NCBI RefSeq assembly: GCF_029227915.1
Contig: NC_079886.1
Span: forward strand, 20,870,501-20,934,500
DNA: 64,000 bases
Direction: 5' to 3'
Origin: Hydractinia symbiolongicarpus
Taxonomy: Eukaryota > Cnidaria > Hydrozoa > Anthoathecata > Hydractiniidae
The position numbers and the translations under genes are program-made. The notes under the pieces are model-generated. The model was given only the letters and a program-made list of their open reading frames with translations. It had not been told where the DNA came from and did no database searches. Every line of letters starts with the position of its first letter. The first letter of the stretch is position 1. Below, piece after piece: positions 10,243-20,261 of the stretch.

Positions 10243-11452
10243 ATGCCTGATAGCTGTTGCGTACCTAATTGTACAAATCGTCGGAAGACGGGTGAAGAAG
10301 GTGGATTTTACAAAATTCCTAACAAGAAGCATCCTGTGTTGAGGGAGAGATGGCTGACTGCAATTGGCAGAATTGAATGGTCAGAAGAGTTAATAAAGAA
10401 TGCCAAAGTGTGTCATTTACATTTTGTGTCTGGTAAGTGACTTTGTTCACTCATTTTTAAAAGTTTTTTTGTAAAGTAGTGTGAGCCATATTGTGTTTTG
10501 TGTCCCCTCACCCACATGAACTTTTTCTCTGGAATTTTTAAAATTTTATAGATTTTTTATTGTTTGATTTTTAGGAAAAAAGTCCAAAGATTCTTCTCAT
10601 CCAGACTGGGTACCCTCAGTATTTGAACGTTGTGGAAAACGAGTGAGTGAGAAAAGAAAGCTGGAAAAGCAACATAGACATTCTCGACTCACAAAACGAA
10701 GGAAATTAACATCTGAACTAGTAGCTGAAAGTGAATCTGACAATGATTTTAAACTCCCAGAAGATCAAGGTCCTTCCATGTCAGAATTATGTCAGAAAGT
10801 ACAAGAACTTGAGGAGAAAGTTAAATTCTTAGAAAAGGATTTAAAAAATGAGGTGGATGAAAAACAGAACATTTTAAACAAATACACTGGATTGAATAGC
10901 GAATATGCAAATAGATTAAATGAAATTCATGCACTTAGAAACAAAAACAAAACACTTATATTGAATAAATTTTGTTATAAGTCATTGAAACAATCTCCTG
11001 AAATGTTTTATTTTTATACTGGCTTAAACAAGGGAAGATTTAATTGGGTGGTCAATATTGTAAAACATAAAATTAAACCAGCAACAAAATTGTTGACACA
11101 AAAAGATCATGTCCTTGTAGTCCTCATGAAATTAAAACTTGGACTTCTTAATAGGGACATTGCATATAGATTTAAAGTTCGACCTCCTGTGATTTCTCGT
11201 ATTTATCGACAGTTGTTACCACTACTAGCAAAGTCATTATTGTTTACACTGATATGGCCTGAAAAACAAGCTTTAAGAAAAAATTTGCCAAAATGTTTTA
11301 GATGCTATAAAAGCTGTTGCTGTATAATTGACTGCACAGAAATTTTTATTCAGCGACCATTAAACTTGAATGCCAGGGCACAAACTTGGTCCAATTACAA
11401 AAATACCAATACAATAAAATATTTGATAGCTTGTTCTCCATCCGGTTCTGTC
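10243..11452 (+). pseudogene. THAP-DDE transposase, truncated at 3' end
   Basis: Exon 1 (10243-10432) encodes a complete N-terminal C2CH THAP zinc finger: C-x4-C near the start (CCVPNC), a conserved W, and VCHLHF at the end. Intron 10433-10574 has a GTAAGT donor and a TTTTTAG acceptor. Exon 2 continues in frame with a basic stretch (RLTKRRKL), a coiled coil (about residues 115-175), a helix-turn-helix region (LLNRDIAYRFKV) and the start of a DDE_Tnp_4-type nuclease: CIIDCTEIFIQRP with the first catalytic Asp, and TWSNYKNTNTIKYLIACSP. After GSV, where the family continues to its second Asp, the sequence switches to the reverse complement of the neighbouring minus gene. The catalytic core is therefore incomplete and the protein cannot be an active transposase. 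Confidence 0.85.
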
Positions 11453-12159
11453 AGGATCATCAACTTTTGGAAGTGTCTCTGTCTTTTTTGGTCTTCTAAA
11501 GTCAATTTTACTTAAGGGTGCAGGATGAGCTCTTTTTCTTGCCTTTTTCCAAGAGCATAAAACACTAGTACATGCTGTTTTGTTCAGCTCTAATGTAGCA
11601 CATGCCACTAATTTAAATAATAATGCAGCAACATGACTGCAAGCTGAACCAAGTCTAAAAAAATATTGCCATTATTTATAATATTCGTTTGATCACTATA
11701 ATAAAAATACGATAAATAAACTTACCCTGCAACACAAGTACAATTTGCCGAATGTATCCAACCGGTTTTATGCATTATAATCCAAGTGTCATATAATTTT
11801 TGCGTTTTCCCCTGCCTTTGACTTGGTAACACAGACGATTTTATATAACAGAAATCTACTTCTTTTAAGTGGTGACAATACACTTCTTGTACGTGTCCTG
11901 ATAGATAAAAGTTGTAAGCTTCCAAGGATTTGTGTGCTTTAAGCGACTCGTGTGTGAACTCGCTAGGAGTGTGAACCAAATACACATACAGATCAACATA
12001 AGTTATATCTGGAAGTAGTAAAACGTCATCGCTCCAATGGCTAGTCTGCAGCGAGTAAGGATCTGCAAGCATAGTCCCATCTGCGAGTGTAAGTTTTCCA
12101 GTATAGTGGGATTTATCTGCATTTGAAAGATTTTGAAAATAGTCAGCATTTTTCGACAT
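11453..12159 (-). pseudogene. SWIM zinc-finger / YqaJ-type partner gene, truncated
   Basis: Exon 1 runs from ATG 12159 to 11726 and exon 2 from 11654 to about 11453, joined across a 71-bp intron (donor GTAAGT, acceptor TTTTTTTAG) with the frame kept. The protein begins MSKNADYFQNL and includes KLTLADGTMLADPYSL, SLEAYNFYLSGHVQEVY and KSSVLPSQRQG. The splice creates a SWIM zinc-binding motif, CTCVAGLGSACSHVAALL (C-x-C-x8-C-x-H). Further on it reads NKTACTSVLCSW and HPAPLSKIDFRRPKK. In many cnidarian proteins this arrangement precedes a YqaJ-type phage exonuclease domain; here the frame reaches the junction at about 11452 before that domain and then reads antisense transposase. A longer open frame upstream to 12339 lacks an ATG and is probably not coding. 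Confidence 0.8.
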
Positions 12160-12595
12160 GTTGAAATATAAATAAACGCACGTGCCTTCTAAATGTTTGT
12201 TTTTATCAGCAAAGAGGAAGTGCTTCACACAATGAGTACATTTTTGGCTACGTTTATATGTTGATTTATTTAAACTGTTATATCTTATCGGAAACGTACG
12301 TAGTCTGTGGCTCGGCCTAACTTTGTTGTATATAGTCACCCATAGTTTAGAAAATATGATTGACAGCTGTTCTCGCTTTCATGAACATGATTTTCAAATA
12401 CTAACAGAAGGGATGTATAATAAACGAGTAAATACCCCACGGGCAAGGACTTTTTTGTTAAGCAAGCAGACATTATAAGATGGCAACAAGAGCTTCGATC
12501 GATAAGCAAAACGACTTTCCTTTTTCAGTTTTTTCAGTAATTATAGTAATATTTTATGCTCTTTTCGCATGTTGTTTACCATTTCTGCTGCCATC

Positions 12596-12663
12596 TTTTG
12601 CCTGTCGAAATGCGCAGAAGTCTGGGAGCCACTCATACCGCGTCATAGTGAAATACGTCTATA
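12596..12663 (-). repeat. Right terminal inverted repeat of the ISL2EU-like element
   Basis: Reverse-complement partner of 10056-10132, with two identical blocks of 13 and 15 bp. It lies about 440 bp upstream of the minus-strand SWIM gene ATG. Confidence 0.75.
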
Positions 12664-14891
12664 TGTCAATCGGAAGTTATCTATCTACACTCGATAATAG
12701 TTTAAAGCTAAAAAACATGTTTCCGTAGGAGGAAACAAGCTAAAAAAAGCCCGTCTTCAGCAAGCTTCCACATCTTTCTGCTTGCCACGTAGTTGTTAGA
12801 ACCAGAGGGGCTTACCACAGAAAATGAAAACATTTAAAAAGGTCTATGGCCCTGCTGCCAATGTAAAATGTCATGAACTGGGCTGGGGAATGAGCTCTAA
12901 AACTTAATGGAATACTGTTGAAAGAAAAATAAACTATTAGGTAAAAAATAAAGCCTCAAAGCCAACACCATTGAGAGGTATCTAATTGAGAATTCATTTT
13001 CAAATTGGAAAGAACATGTAAAATTTCCCATTAAAGCAAAAGAAAATTAGCAATATAGCTAGCTATATATTGCTAATAAAATAGCTAGTTAGATTTTAAA
13101 AAGTTATGTTATAGTCTAATACTATACACTTGGTTTGAAGTTTGAATTATAAAAGAAAAATGCAAGCTCGCAAATAAAGTAAAGTGAAACTTTGAAAAAC
13201 AACACAAATATTTTTTTGCTGATGGGCCGCCATCTTAGTACGAAAATTTCCGGTATCCGAGAGAGTAGATCCTCCTGACCCCTCGTCATCCTCGTTATCA
13301 GGACCTTAATTCACAAGGTTTTGTGTGGGGGAGACTGAAAAATCAAGGTGGTGTAAGATTGTTGTAACTTTGTCTCCCACTTCCAGAGTTCGTTACCTTA
13401 CTACTTTCAGGTAGATTTATTATCATTAGTTTAGAGAACCACCAGATTTTTAAAAAATGCCATTCTCGTTCCCAGGCCCTTTTTCACTTTTTTTGTTACA
13501 GGCAGCCAGGAAAACGGCGTGAAGAACCCAAAATCACAGAAACAAAAAAATTCTTGGAACGAGGTTGCACAAATAAATACTATAGAGGGGTTTATATCGC
13601 GGAAAGATACCCTGGGGACAAGGTTGGTCATCTGGTAATGATCTAAATCAAATAAATGTTAGGATTTGTGGACGTTGTGCATACTACAAGATAAAAGATA
13701 GATAGATCGAATACCGGTATCACCGGTAGTGTGAGAGTTATAACCACTAAGCTACGGCGTTACAAAAATAATTTAGTCGACTTCAAACTTTCTATATAGT
13801 ATACTCATTTACCTGCAAACTCGAAAAGCAATTAGTTCTGGGGACAAGGTTGATCTTCCTCGTCTCTCGTTTTTTTCCACTGTGTCACACCGAAGTTGGC
13901 CTCTGTGTTAAGCAACGCCTAACTAACTTTCTTTGCTGCTATAGAAATCTATATCTTTCAGGATGCATTAGCAGAGAAAAAATTCAAGTGACGAAGAACA
14001 GTTTTCTCCCACATCCAGTTGCGTTAAAATGCTACAATATGTTACCTGTATCCAACACAGGTGGTGTAGACTTTTTTAACGAAACTACCAGCTAAATACA
14101 GGTCTTTCTTTAGTAACACACGGTTTTGACCAAGTTTCAATGCTGCTTAACTTTTTATATTTTATAGATTGCAACTAACCCTCTGTAAGGATACTTGATA
14201 AATTCCACATTGAAGAGGAATTTTTTTCTGGGGTTGATGATGGACAATGCAAAAAAGAAATCGAAACTATAGAACTAAAAAAATACAATAATATTTCGTG
14301 TCTTTCCAACAATCTGTTTGTTACATTTCTACTGTACCGGGTTTCAAAAATAGACTGAATTAATTGTGAAAGGTGAGTGCTAACTAATCTAATCGTTGGT
14401 CCAAAATCGACTTTTCTTGATTACAGATAAAAACTGAACAATTTTCAATTCTTTTAACTCGTCTCGATCATTTCTTTACGAGTGCACCTTTTTTCCGGGA
14501 TGAGTGATTTTATTTCGTACGAACCCAACAACTGGAGTCTTCGCTTTCCACACTATCACTTTCTGGGTTAGAGAGGTCGTTTAAATGCGAAAAACGTGAA
14601 AAGTATGGAGCCTAATTGTCTGGTCTAGAATAAAATTACAAAAAAATTTAATCACACAAAAATCTTTTCTGTAGCTTTTCCAACATTCTTGCTTCACGTT
14701 TTAGTCTTTTTCCATTATCCCTTTAGACACCTTGCTCTACTTTCTTTGTGGCAAGTGATTCTATACAGTTTATTTACAGGTATAATTGTTTAATAGTTGC
14801 CTTTGTTTTCGCTAATCTTACTGCTGCAGTTTTGACGCTTCCCTCAACGAGCACTTCCACTTTGCTCACCATCCGTCTCAATCATTGTAAC
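12664..14891. other. Intergenic with repeat fragments
   Basis: No host gene is recognised. Short dispersed motifs of the type CTGGGGACAAGGTTG occur at 13612 and 13838, and CTTGGAACGAGGTTG at 13552. TTCTCGTTCCCAGG near 13462 is its inverted partner. These look like MITE ends. A tRNA-like segment lies at 13690-13764. Confidence 0.5.
13690..13764 (-). repeat. tRNA-like SINE head
   Basis: On the minus strand the sequence reads like a degenerate tRNA: an A-box-like TAGCTTAGTGGTTA and a B-box-like GGTATTCGATC at tRNA spacing, followed directly by (CTAT)n. The arms do not pair well enough for a functional tRNA. It resembles the head at 17425-17488, so I read it as SINE-derived. Confidence 0.5.
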
Positions 14892-14979
14892 CTTATAGGA
14901 CCAAAATAAATCACAATGTTGTTTTAGTTGAGGAGAGCCTCAACTAAAACAACATTTTGATTTATTTTTGTCCTATAAG
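14892..14979. repeat. 42-bp fold-back repeat, 4-nt loop
   Basis: Arms 14892-14933 and 14938-14979 are reverse complements with two mismatches and only AGAG between them. The right arm overlaps the tandem duplication that starts at 14951, so both events affected the same sequence. Confidence 0.9.
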
Positions 14980-15162
14980 TCCGATTTTTACAACTAACAA
15001 TTATTTATATGTGTTTAAATCTTAAAAGTGTCGAAGTAACGTTATATAATAAACATAACATTTTGATTTATTTTTGTCCTATAAGTCCGATTTTTACAAC
15101 TAACAATTATTTATATGTGTTTAAATCTTAAAAGTGTCGAAGTAACGTTATATAATAAACAT
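14951..15162. repeat. Two identical 106-bp tandem copies
   Basis: Unit 14951-15056 is repeated at 15057-15162 with no difference that I could see, pointing to a very recent duplication. The first half of each unit is the right arm of the adjacent fold-back. Confidence 0.9.
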
Positions 15163-15488
15163 TGCACCCAATCTATATTTCACGCTCAACATGCAAATTT
15201 CAACCAAACATTGATCTACAGTTTCAAAAAAATGTTAAGCTGGGTTGCGCCTGACTTAAACGTGATCAAATCATTTGTTCTACGCATGTTTTTAAAAGAA
15301 AGGTAAAAGGCTTCACGATTTTGATTTTGCAAAGAAAACGACTCCAAATGTCGAATGAAATGGTACACCAAACCTATCCGACATGACGTTTATTAATTTT
15401 TTGTTGGATGAAGTCGAATGAAAATCTTGTTCTGGAACAAACTTTCATCCAACCTCATTGAACTTAAATTTACCACTTTTTTAAAAAA

Positions 15489-15542
15489 ATCCGACTTTTC
15501 ATCCGATATGGGAAAAATCTCAAGTCGCATGAAAAGTCGGAT
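15489..15542. repeat. 14-bp inverted repeat
   Basis: ATCCGACTTTTCAT at 15489-15502 is the exact reverse complement of 15529-15542, with a 26-nt loop. The surrounding 15.4-15.6 kb is open on both strands, but neither translation resembles a known protein. Confidence 0.7.
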
Positions 15543-16514
15543 CGGTTTGCGTCGACTTGAACACGCGCACCGAGAAATAATCCACATCGGATCACACAAA
15601 GGTCCCGAAATTCGTAGAAAATGGCCATGTTGATGCAGCAACAAGTGGAGCTTTTTAAGAGTGTGGACTTAACAACACTGCGTGTTATATATTTACCTGA
15701 CGGTGTAGAATGAGTCTACGCAATAACTTGTGGTGCCGAACTTCGAAATTAGATGTCTTGTCTCAATATATTTTGACTCGGCTGTCTTAATTTTTTAGCG
15801 ATTTTAGTAGTAAAAGTTTTTTATTTGTATTCAGATAAGCTAAAAGCTGTTCTAACAAGTAATTACTATTGTTCTATTGGATAGCAACACGGATTAGGAA
15901 AACATAACATGCGATTATACTGTTTGAAAACGTAATGTGTTATATAGCGTATCGATTTAAATTTATATCGACTTGTTTCTGTACGTTATTTTTATTCACA
16001 CAAGCGCATAAACAAAGAGTTCATGGTGAAAATATTTCACGAAAAATTATTTTTATTTGTTTGTTAGTGTTTTAAAGACTAAAAAATCCAGTACTAAAAG
16101 TAGCTTATTTTTTGGAAACTTCATCCACTGTTTTCTTTTTAAAAAATACGTGTTATCTCATAGTCTTGAGCGTGGGTGCATTGCTGGGTTTTTTTTATTT
16201 CTCATTTTGTTTAGAACTTATTTTTTTAATAAATTATCAAAGCAATTTCATGTAAGTTGTTGACATAAAATGTTCTAGCTACTCATTAACACGTCCATTT
16301 TTCAATAAAAATCTACCAACGATCCAACATTTATAGCCAAGCCGGTTTATTAGTTTCTTTTGCCATTTGATGACGAAGAAAAAAGAATCGTTCGATTTCA
16401 TTGTGTTCCAAATCACAGATTCGAACAATTCAGAAAACCACTTCCTAAATCTTTGTTGTGAAAGATAAAAATGGCGCACAAAAATGAAGAAACTCGATAG
16501 ACAACGGGATAAAA
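15543..16514. other. Intergenic, nothing recognised
   Basis: A+T-rich sequence with no gene or clear repeat. If the 16515 exon is real, its promoter and 5' UTR should lie here. Confidence 0.4.
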
Positions 16515-16575
16515 ATGCTATTTATCTTAACAAGCGTTTTATATTTCGTGTTGAATATATACAATACAGCTGAAG
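16515..16575 (+). CDS. Candidate signal-peptide first exon (polycystin gene?)
   Basis: ATG at 16515-16517 opens a hydrophobic 20-residue segment (MLFILTSVLYFVL...) ending in NTAE, a plausible signal peptide. It runs into a donor, GAAG|GTAAAAC, at 16575/16576. The exon ends one base into a codon. That is the phase needed by the first recognised polycystin exon at 26620, which otherwise has no start, and the join gives AEGTSSF. With this exon the total coding length of the polycystin model is an exact multiple of three. The weak point is the intron of about 10 kb, which would contain TBC1D7 and several transposons. It could instead start a different gene. Confidence 0.4.
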
Positions 16576-17053
16576 GTAAAACTACACATTTTTAATTTAT
16601 TTTTTTTGTTATGTAGATAAATAATTTTCTTGTGATCCTAGTATGTAGGTATGTCTAGTCTATAGCTAAGGTATCTATAAAGTTGGCTAGCTAGCTTCTT
16701 GTCGCTATAAATTTGTTCTTAAAGGTTTCCTGATAGCTAGTTGTTCCCTTCGGCTTAGGTATATAAAGGGTGTGTAAAAAAATTAGGTTTAAAAACCCTC
16801 AAGTTTTGTCGTTATGTATTTATGTGTTATATAATTGTTTACTATAAATAACTATAAAATCTCTCTGTAAATGTTGATGATAAATGTCAGAACAAAACTG
16901 TGAGTATATAGAGTATATAAAAAAGAAGTGTTCACAACAAAAGCACACACAGAGAAGTATGTACTTCTCTGTGTATGCGCCTTCATTCACTTTGGAGCAC
17001 GCACACTGTTGTATCCCGCGCGCGGTGTAAAATTGCAGACTGGAAAGACGCGA

Positions 17054-17113
17054 ATAAACGAAATAAAGCTCAACACTTGATACATATCAAGTGTTGAGCT
17101 TTATTTCGTTTAT
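17054..17113. repeat. Perfect 29-bp palindromic repeat
   Basis: Arms 17054-17082 and 17085-17113 are exact reverse complements (core AAAGCTCAACACTTGATA) with a 2-nt spacer. It lies just right of a cluster of shorter palindromes around 16950-16980. Confidence 0.9.
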
Positions 17114-17219
17114 CGGACATATTATATTGTCAAAGAGATTGCATTACTGTAAATATGTACAATTGTATAACATATATGATCAGTTGCATTATTGATCATA
17201 TATATAAAGGGTAACACAT

Positions 17220-17488
17220 CATATAGATCATATAGCTTTACAAATATCGAGGAATATACACTGTCTATTATTTCCAGAAGAGCCATGGCTCTGATGGGGA
17301 GTCTTGGAGTATTTAATGCCCTATTTGAGCTACGCAAACTCAATGCGCTATCTCCCCAATTTCCCTCACATGGCTTCGGTTAACCAGGGGCTATGGCAAT
17401 ACTCAATTGACCATATTGAATCGCCGCCAATGGGAATCGAACCTCGGTCTTTCACACGTAAGTGATAACCACTAAACTACGACGCCAC
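17220..17488 (-). mobile_element. tRNA-headed SINE-like element, copy A
   Basis: On the minus strand it begins with a degenerate tRNA head (17425-17488) carrying A-box TAGTTTAGTGGTTA and B-box GGTTCGATTCC. A body follows that is shared with 24680-24880: CATGTGAGGGAAATTGGG, GCATTAAATACTC, AGCCATGGC, and CTGGAAATAATAGACAG in the same order. Two separate loci with the same body and a Pol III-type head support a SINE family. A target duplication was not identified. Confidence 0.65.
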
Positions 17489-17510
17489 AAAACAAAATAC
17501 ATTACTTAAG

Positions 17511-17639
17511 TTATAAATAAAATAAAAAACACATGTATTATGGCAATATATATTTCGGCTAACAAGCCTTCATCAGTTGTATGGCTTGTTAGCCGAAATA
17601 TATATTGTGTTATACATGTGTTATTTATTTTATTTATAT
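17511..17639. repeat. Imperfect inverted repeat with ~57-bp arms
   Basis: Arms 17511-17567 and 17583-17639 include the exact match ATATATATTTCGGCTAACAA and its complement; the outer part (AAATAAAATAAA, ACACATGTAT) also pairs. The loop is about 15 nt. It looks like a fold-back MITE. Confidence 0.8.
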
Positions 17640-18256
17640 TCCATACACATCATGTGCATTGGCTTATACATTAATATAACATAAGTTGTAAATATATCAG
17701 ATCCTTACAGTGCATATATAATTCGTTGAATATTGCACCACGTGAGCAACCATACTCGCATGGTGATGAGGTGGGTGCGAAAAAAAAATTCCATTCTTGT
17801 ACATACGCGAAAGAAGTCTTAAAAAGATTCCCAAAAAAGATTTGTGAACACAATAAGAGTATTGCATGTAAAAATTAAAAGTTTATAAAATCTTTTAATT
17901 TTTATTTTATGTAAAAGGGACGTTTTGCATGGAAGATTAAGTCTTATGAACTAGTACAATATGACGTATATTTTTGGGTAAATTAGGGCGCTACCGACAT
18001 GTAAACAGTGAGAAACTTTCCGCGTAAATTCCTTTAACTAGGCACATAAGAAATAAGAAGCATTACCGGAGCTCCTAACTTGACTTATTTCGACTCTCTC
18101 TCTACACAAAATTATTTTAAAATTATCTTACTTCTCACCACTTAATTCACCGCCATATTACCTTCTTGTTGGGCGTGTTTACAAACTTTATTTAGGGCGT
18201 ATGCTGGCGATTTTTATATTGGAATTATTATGTACGGATATCCTTCAATAGCGAAA
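17640..18256. other. Intergenic, nothing recognised
   Basis: No gene or repeat was identified between the fold-back repeat and the HIRAN-cargo transposon. Confidence 0.4.
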
Positions 18257-19591
18257 TACCTTATCAGACAAAAAATGTCGGACAAAAGTGACAAGATGTT
18301 TTAAAGGTTTCGAAAATTTTGTCCGGCGAAAAATTTTGTCCGACGAAAATTTTGTGTGACAAAATATTTTGTCCGACGAAAAATTTAGTCCAAATATAAA
18401 TATAAAACAAACGTTTTCTTATCCATCATTCAAAAACTTTACCAAGACAAAACACAAACAACACGTCTTCAGACAATGCAATGTTTAATGTAAAACTTGA
18501 AACTTGGCTTAAATAGCTCAACACAACATTAACGTTACGATCACTCTTAAAAACATTTAGAAGTGAAACCCTTGCAATGTCTCCCGCATTTATTTCTAGT
18601 TTCGTTGCAATACGCTATTCTTGCATGATTTGTTTATTATTGCAATAGAACACACGTATTCTACGACTTGTTTGCAAGGATAAGAAATTTTAGAGAAAAA
18701 TGGCGTATAAATTCAAAGCAACAGTTGAAGCTCGTGGATACTATGTGTACAAAAACGTCATTTGGAGTGATGTTAAAAAAGGCGACCTTGTTTCTGTTGA
18801 AATCGAGGACGATAATACGTCCAAGAAAATCGATCCATTTTGTTGCGCTATCAAAGCAATGGTTGGTGAAAGATTTCACCACAACTAAAAACTGTAGGAC
18901 ATGTTCCGAGGGAAATATCAAGGCAAGTATTCTTCTTTTTGAAAGAGGAGAGTGGAAAAATACATGGGTTTGTACATTCCACTCATTTCCGTCATTTATT
19001 CCCGCAGGTGGTTTATAATTCCCCTTGCCGTTGACATTTAAGAGCCCGACACATTAAAAAATGAAGCAGTTCATAACATCTTTGTATTCGTATGATTATG
19101 GAGGAATCGGAGAAAAAGATGATAACAATAAGGACAACGAAATCCACTTTGCAGTGGAAGAAAAAAAACTGATTGCGATGACTGTAGTGAAGTTATCTAG
19201 CGTAGACAAAAAAGAAAATGGCCGCCGATAATTTCATACTCGTTTACAGACGAAGATGGAGATGAACTTGAAGAAAATAAAGACGATTGAACGATTATTT
19301 ATAAGAACAATTATTTGTAAAAATAAGATTGTTAAATCGAATATATTTGTTATTATTATTGACTCAATTATTAAAGTATACCATAACCTATTGACAGTTT
19401 CCCCTATTTTTATCCGTTTTTGATACAGAATTTAAGAAAAAATAAATTTTAGATTTGGACTAAATTTTTCGTCGGACTAAATTTTTCGTCGGACATAAGT
19501 GACGAATTTTTTTGGAGGAGACGAAAATTTTGTCCGACGAATAATTTTGTCCGACGAAAAATAATCCGACATTTTTTTGTCCGATGAGGTA
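18257..19591. mobile_element. DNA transposon with ~137-bp TIRs and a HIRAN-like cargo gene
   Basis: The left end 18257-18395 and right end 19453-19591 are inverted copies. The outer part is TACCTTATCAGACAAAAAA on the left against TACCTCATCGGACAAAAAA on the right, followed by ATGTCGGA; the inner part of both ends in GACGAAAAATTTAGTCCAAA. The middle of each arm repeats the motif TTTTGTCCGACGAAAA several times. TA bases lie at both outer edges and could be a TA target duplication. The interior holds only a decayed HIRAN-like gene and no transposase, so the element is non-autonomous now. Confidence 0.8.
18700..19290 (+). pseudogene. HIRAN-like domain protein, frameshifted
   Basis: The open frame 18700-18888 starts MAYKFKATVEARGYYVYKN and continues through GDLVSVEIEDDN and KIDPFCCAIKAM, then stops. 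The rest of the domain continues in another frame (KTVGHVPREISRQVFFF from about 18885), then another (FIPAGGL, interrupted by TAA at 19017-19019, then PLPLTFKS). Downstream are KMKQFITSLYSYDYGG, EIHFAVEEKKLIAMTVVK, and, after a further frameshift, a tail ISYSFTDEDGDELEENK. The order G-x-YVY, acidic N-D-P-F-A, VGHVPREIS matches a HIRAN-like DNA-end-binding fold widespread as short proteins in cnidarians. Several frameshifts and stops make it non-functional. Homology is from memory of the domain pattern. Confidence 0.65.
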
Positions 19592-19839
19592 AATCGTGAT
19601 AAACTGTACTCTTTTTTAAGCAGAAAATTTTTAATGTATGATAAAAAAATATACTCTCGTTAAGTGAGACCCCGGATATGTAGGGGGTCCGGATATGTCT
19701 CTTGGAGAAAAAACTTAAGTGGGGCATTCAATGGAATGACTTTATATTATTCCGAGACTGAAGACATTGCAATGATTCGAAAGAAAAATTTAGCAAACAA
19801 AACAAACCTTTCTCTATTTCTTTTTGTGAAAGTGCAGTC
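19592..19839. other. Left flank of the decayed pogo element
   Basis: Non-coding. TATACTCTCGTTAAGTG at 19650-19666 recurs exactly at 20537-20553 in the same orientation. It looks like a pogo/Tigger-type end repeat. Confidence 0.5.
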
Positions 19840-20261
19840 ATGTCGCAGCTGGGACAAAAAAGGAAGCTGACCTCTACACCAATTACAGAAAAATACCGCA
19901 TTCTTAAGCATTTTGACAGTGACGCAAGTCTATTACTTGTCGCATGGAATCATAAAATACCGAAACAAACCATTTTAAATTGGCTGAAAAAAAAAAAAAA
20001 TCTACGAGTCTATTGATTTAAATTTAACAACAAAAAAAAGGGATAAATTCATAACATCTACGTACGAACTCCTCGACGAAGTTTGCTACAAATGGTTCGT
20101 AAATGCCAGTGCTCAGAACATTCCTGTGACAGATTCTGTTTAAAAAAGCAAACCTTTCTTTTTTGCAAGGGAGATGAAATTGGAAGACTTTAGTGCGTTA
20201 GACGGTTGGCTTGATCGTTGGAAAAAAAGAAAAAGCGTTTCTTTTAAAACAATCTCAGGTA
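19840..20261 (+). pseudogene. pogo/Tigger-type transposase (CENP-B HTH) remnant
   Basis: From ATG 19840 the frame reads MSQLGQKRKLTSTPITEKY and KIPKQTILNWLKKKK, the first helix-turn-helix of CENP-B/jerky-type transposases, then meets a stop. After a frameshift it resumes with STYELLDEVCYKWF and QNIPVTDSV. It ends with LEDFSALDGWLDRWKKR and VSFKTISG, the second (HTH_Tnp_Tc5-like) DNA-binding region. In intact relatives the DDE nuclease follows; none is seen here. A possible acidic C-terminal tail (ESDEDTDIVFCDDEKN, about 21868-21917) may be the far end of the same element. Clearly a pseudogene. Confidence 0.75.

Larger units (their letters stand above)
10056..12663. mobile_element. ISL2EU-like DNA transposon, internally deleted
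   Basis: The element has imperfect terminal inverted repeats: TATAGACGTATTTCA at 10056-10070 recurs reversed at 12649-12663, and TCGACAGGCAAAA at 10120-10132 recurs reversed at 12596-12608. Inside are two convergent genes, a THAP-DDE transposase on plus and a SWIM-type protein on minus. Both lose their 3' portions at one shared junction near 11452. The THAP/DDE plus SWIM/YqaJ pairing is, from memory, typical of ISL2EU elements (PIF/Harbinger-ISL2EU-Spy supergroup). The YqaJ nuclease part itself is missing. Exact ends and target duplication are not resolved. Confidence 0.75.

Noticed and set aside
12160-12339. N-terminal extension of the SWIM gene
   Set aside because: The frame stays open but starts at GTG, and the conserved part begins at the ATG at 12159.
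15393-15644. Overlapping open frames on both strands
   Set aside because: Neither translation resembles a known protein and the segment contains an inverted repeat; open frames on both strands here are best explained by base composition.
17425-17488. A tRNA gene on the minus strand
   Set aside because: A- and B-box-like sequences are present, but the T-arm and acceptor stem do not pair and the sequence runs into a body shared with another locus, so it is a SINE head.
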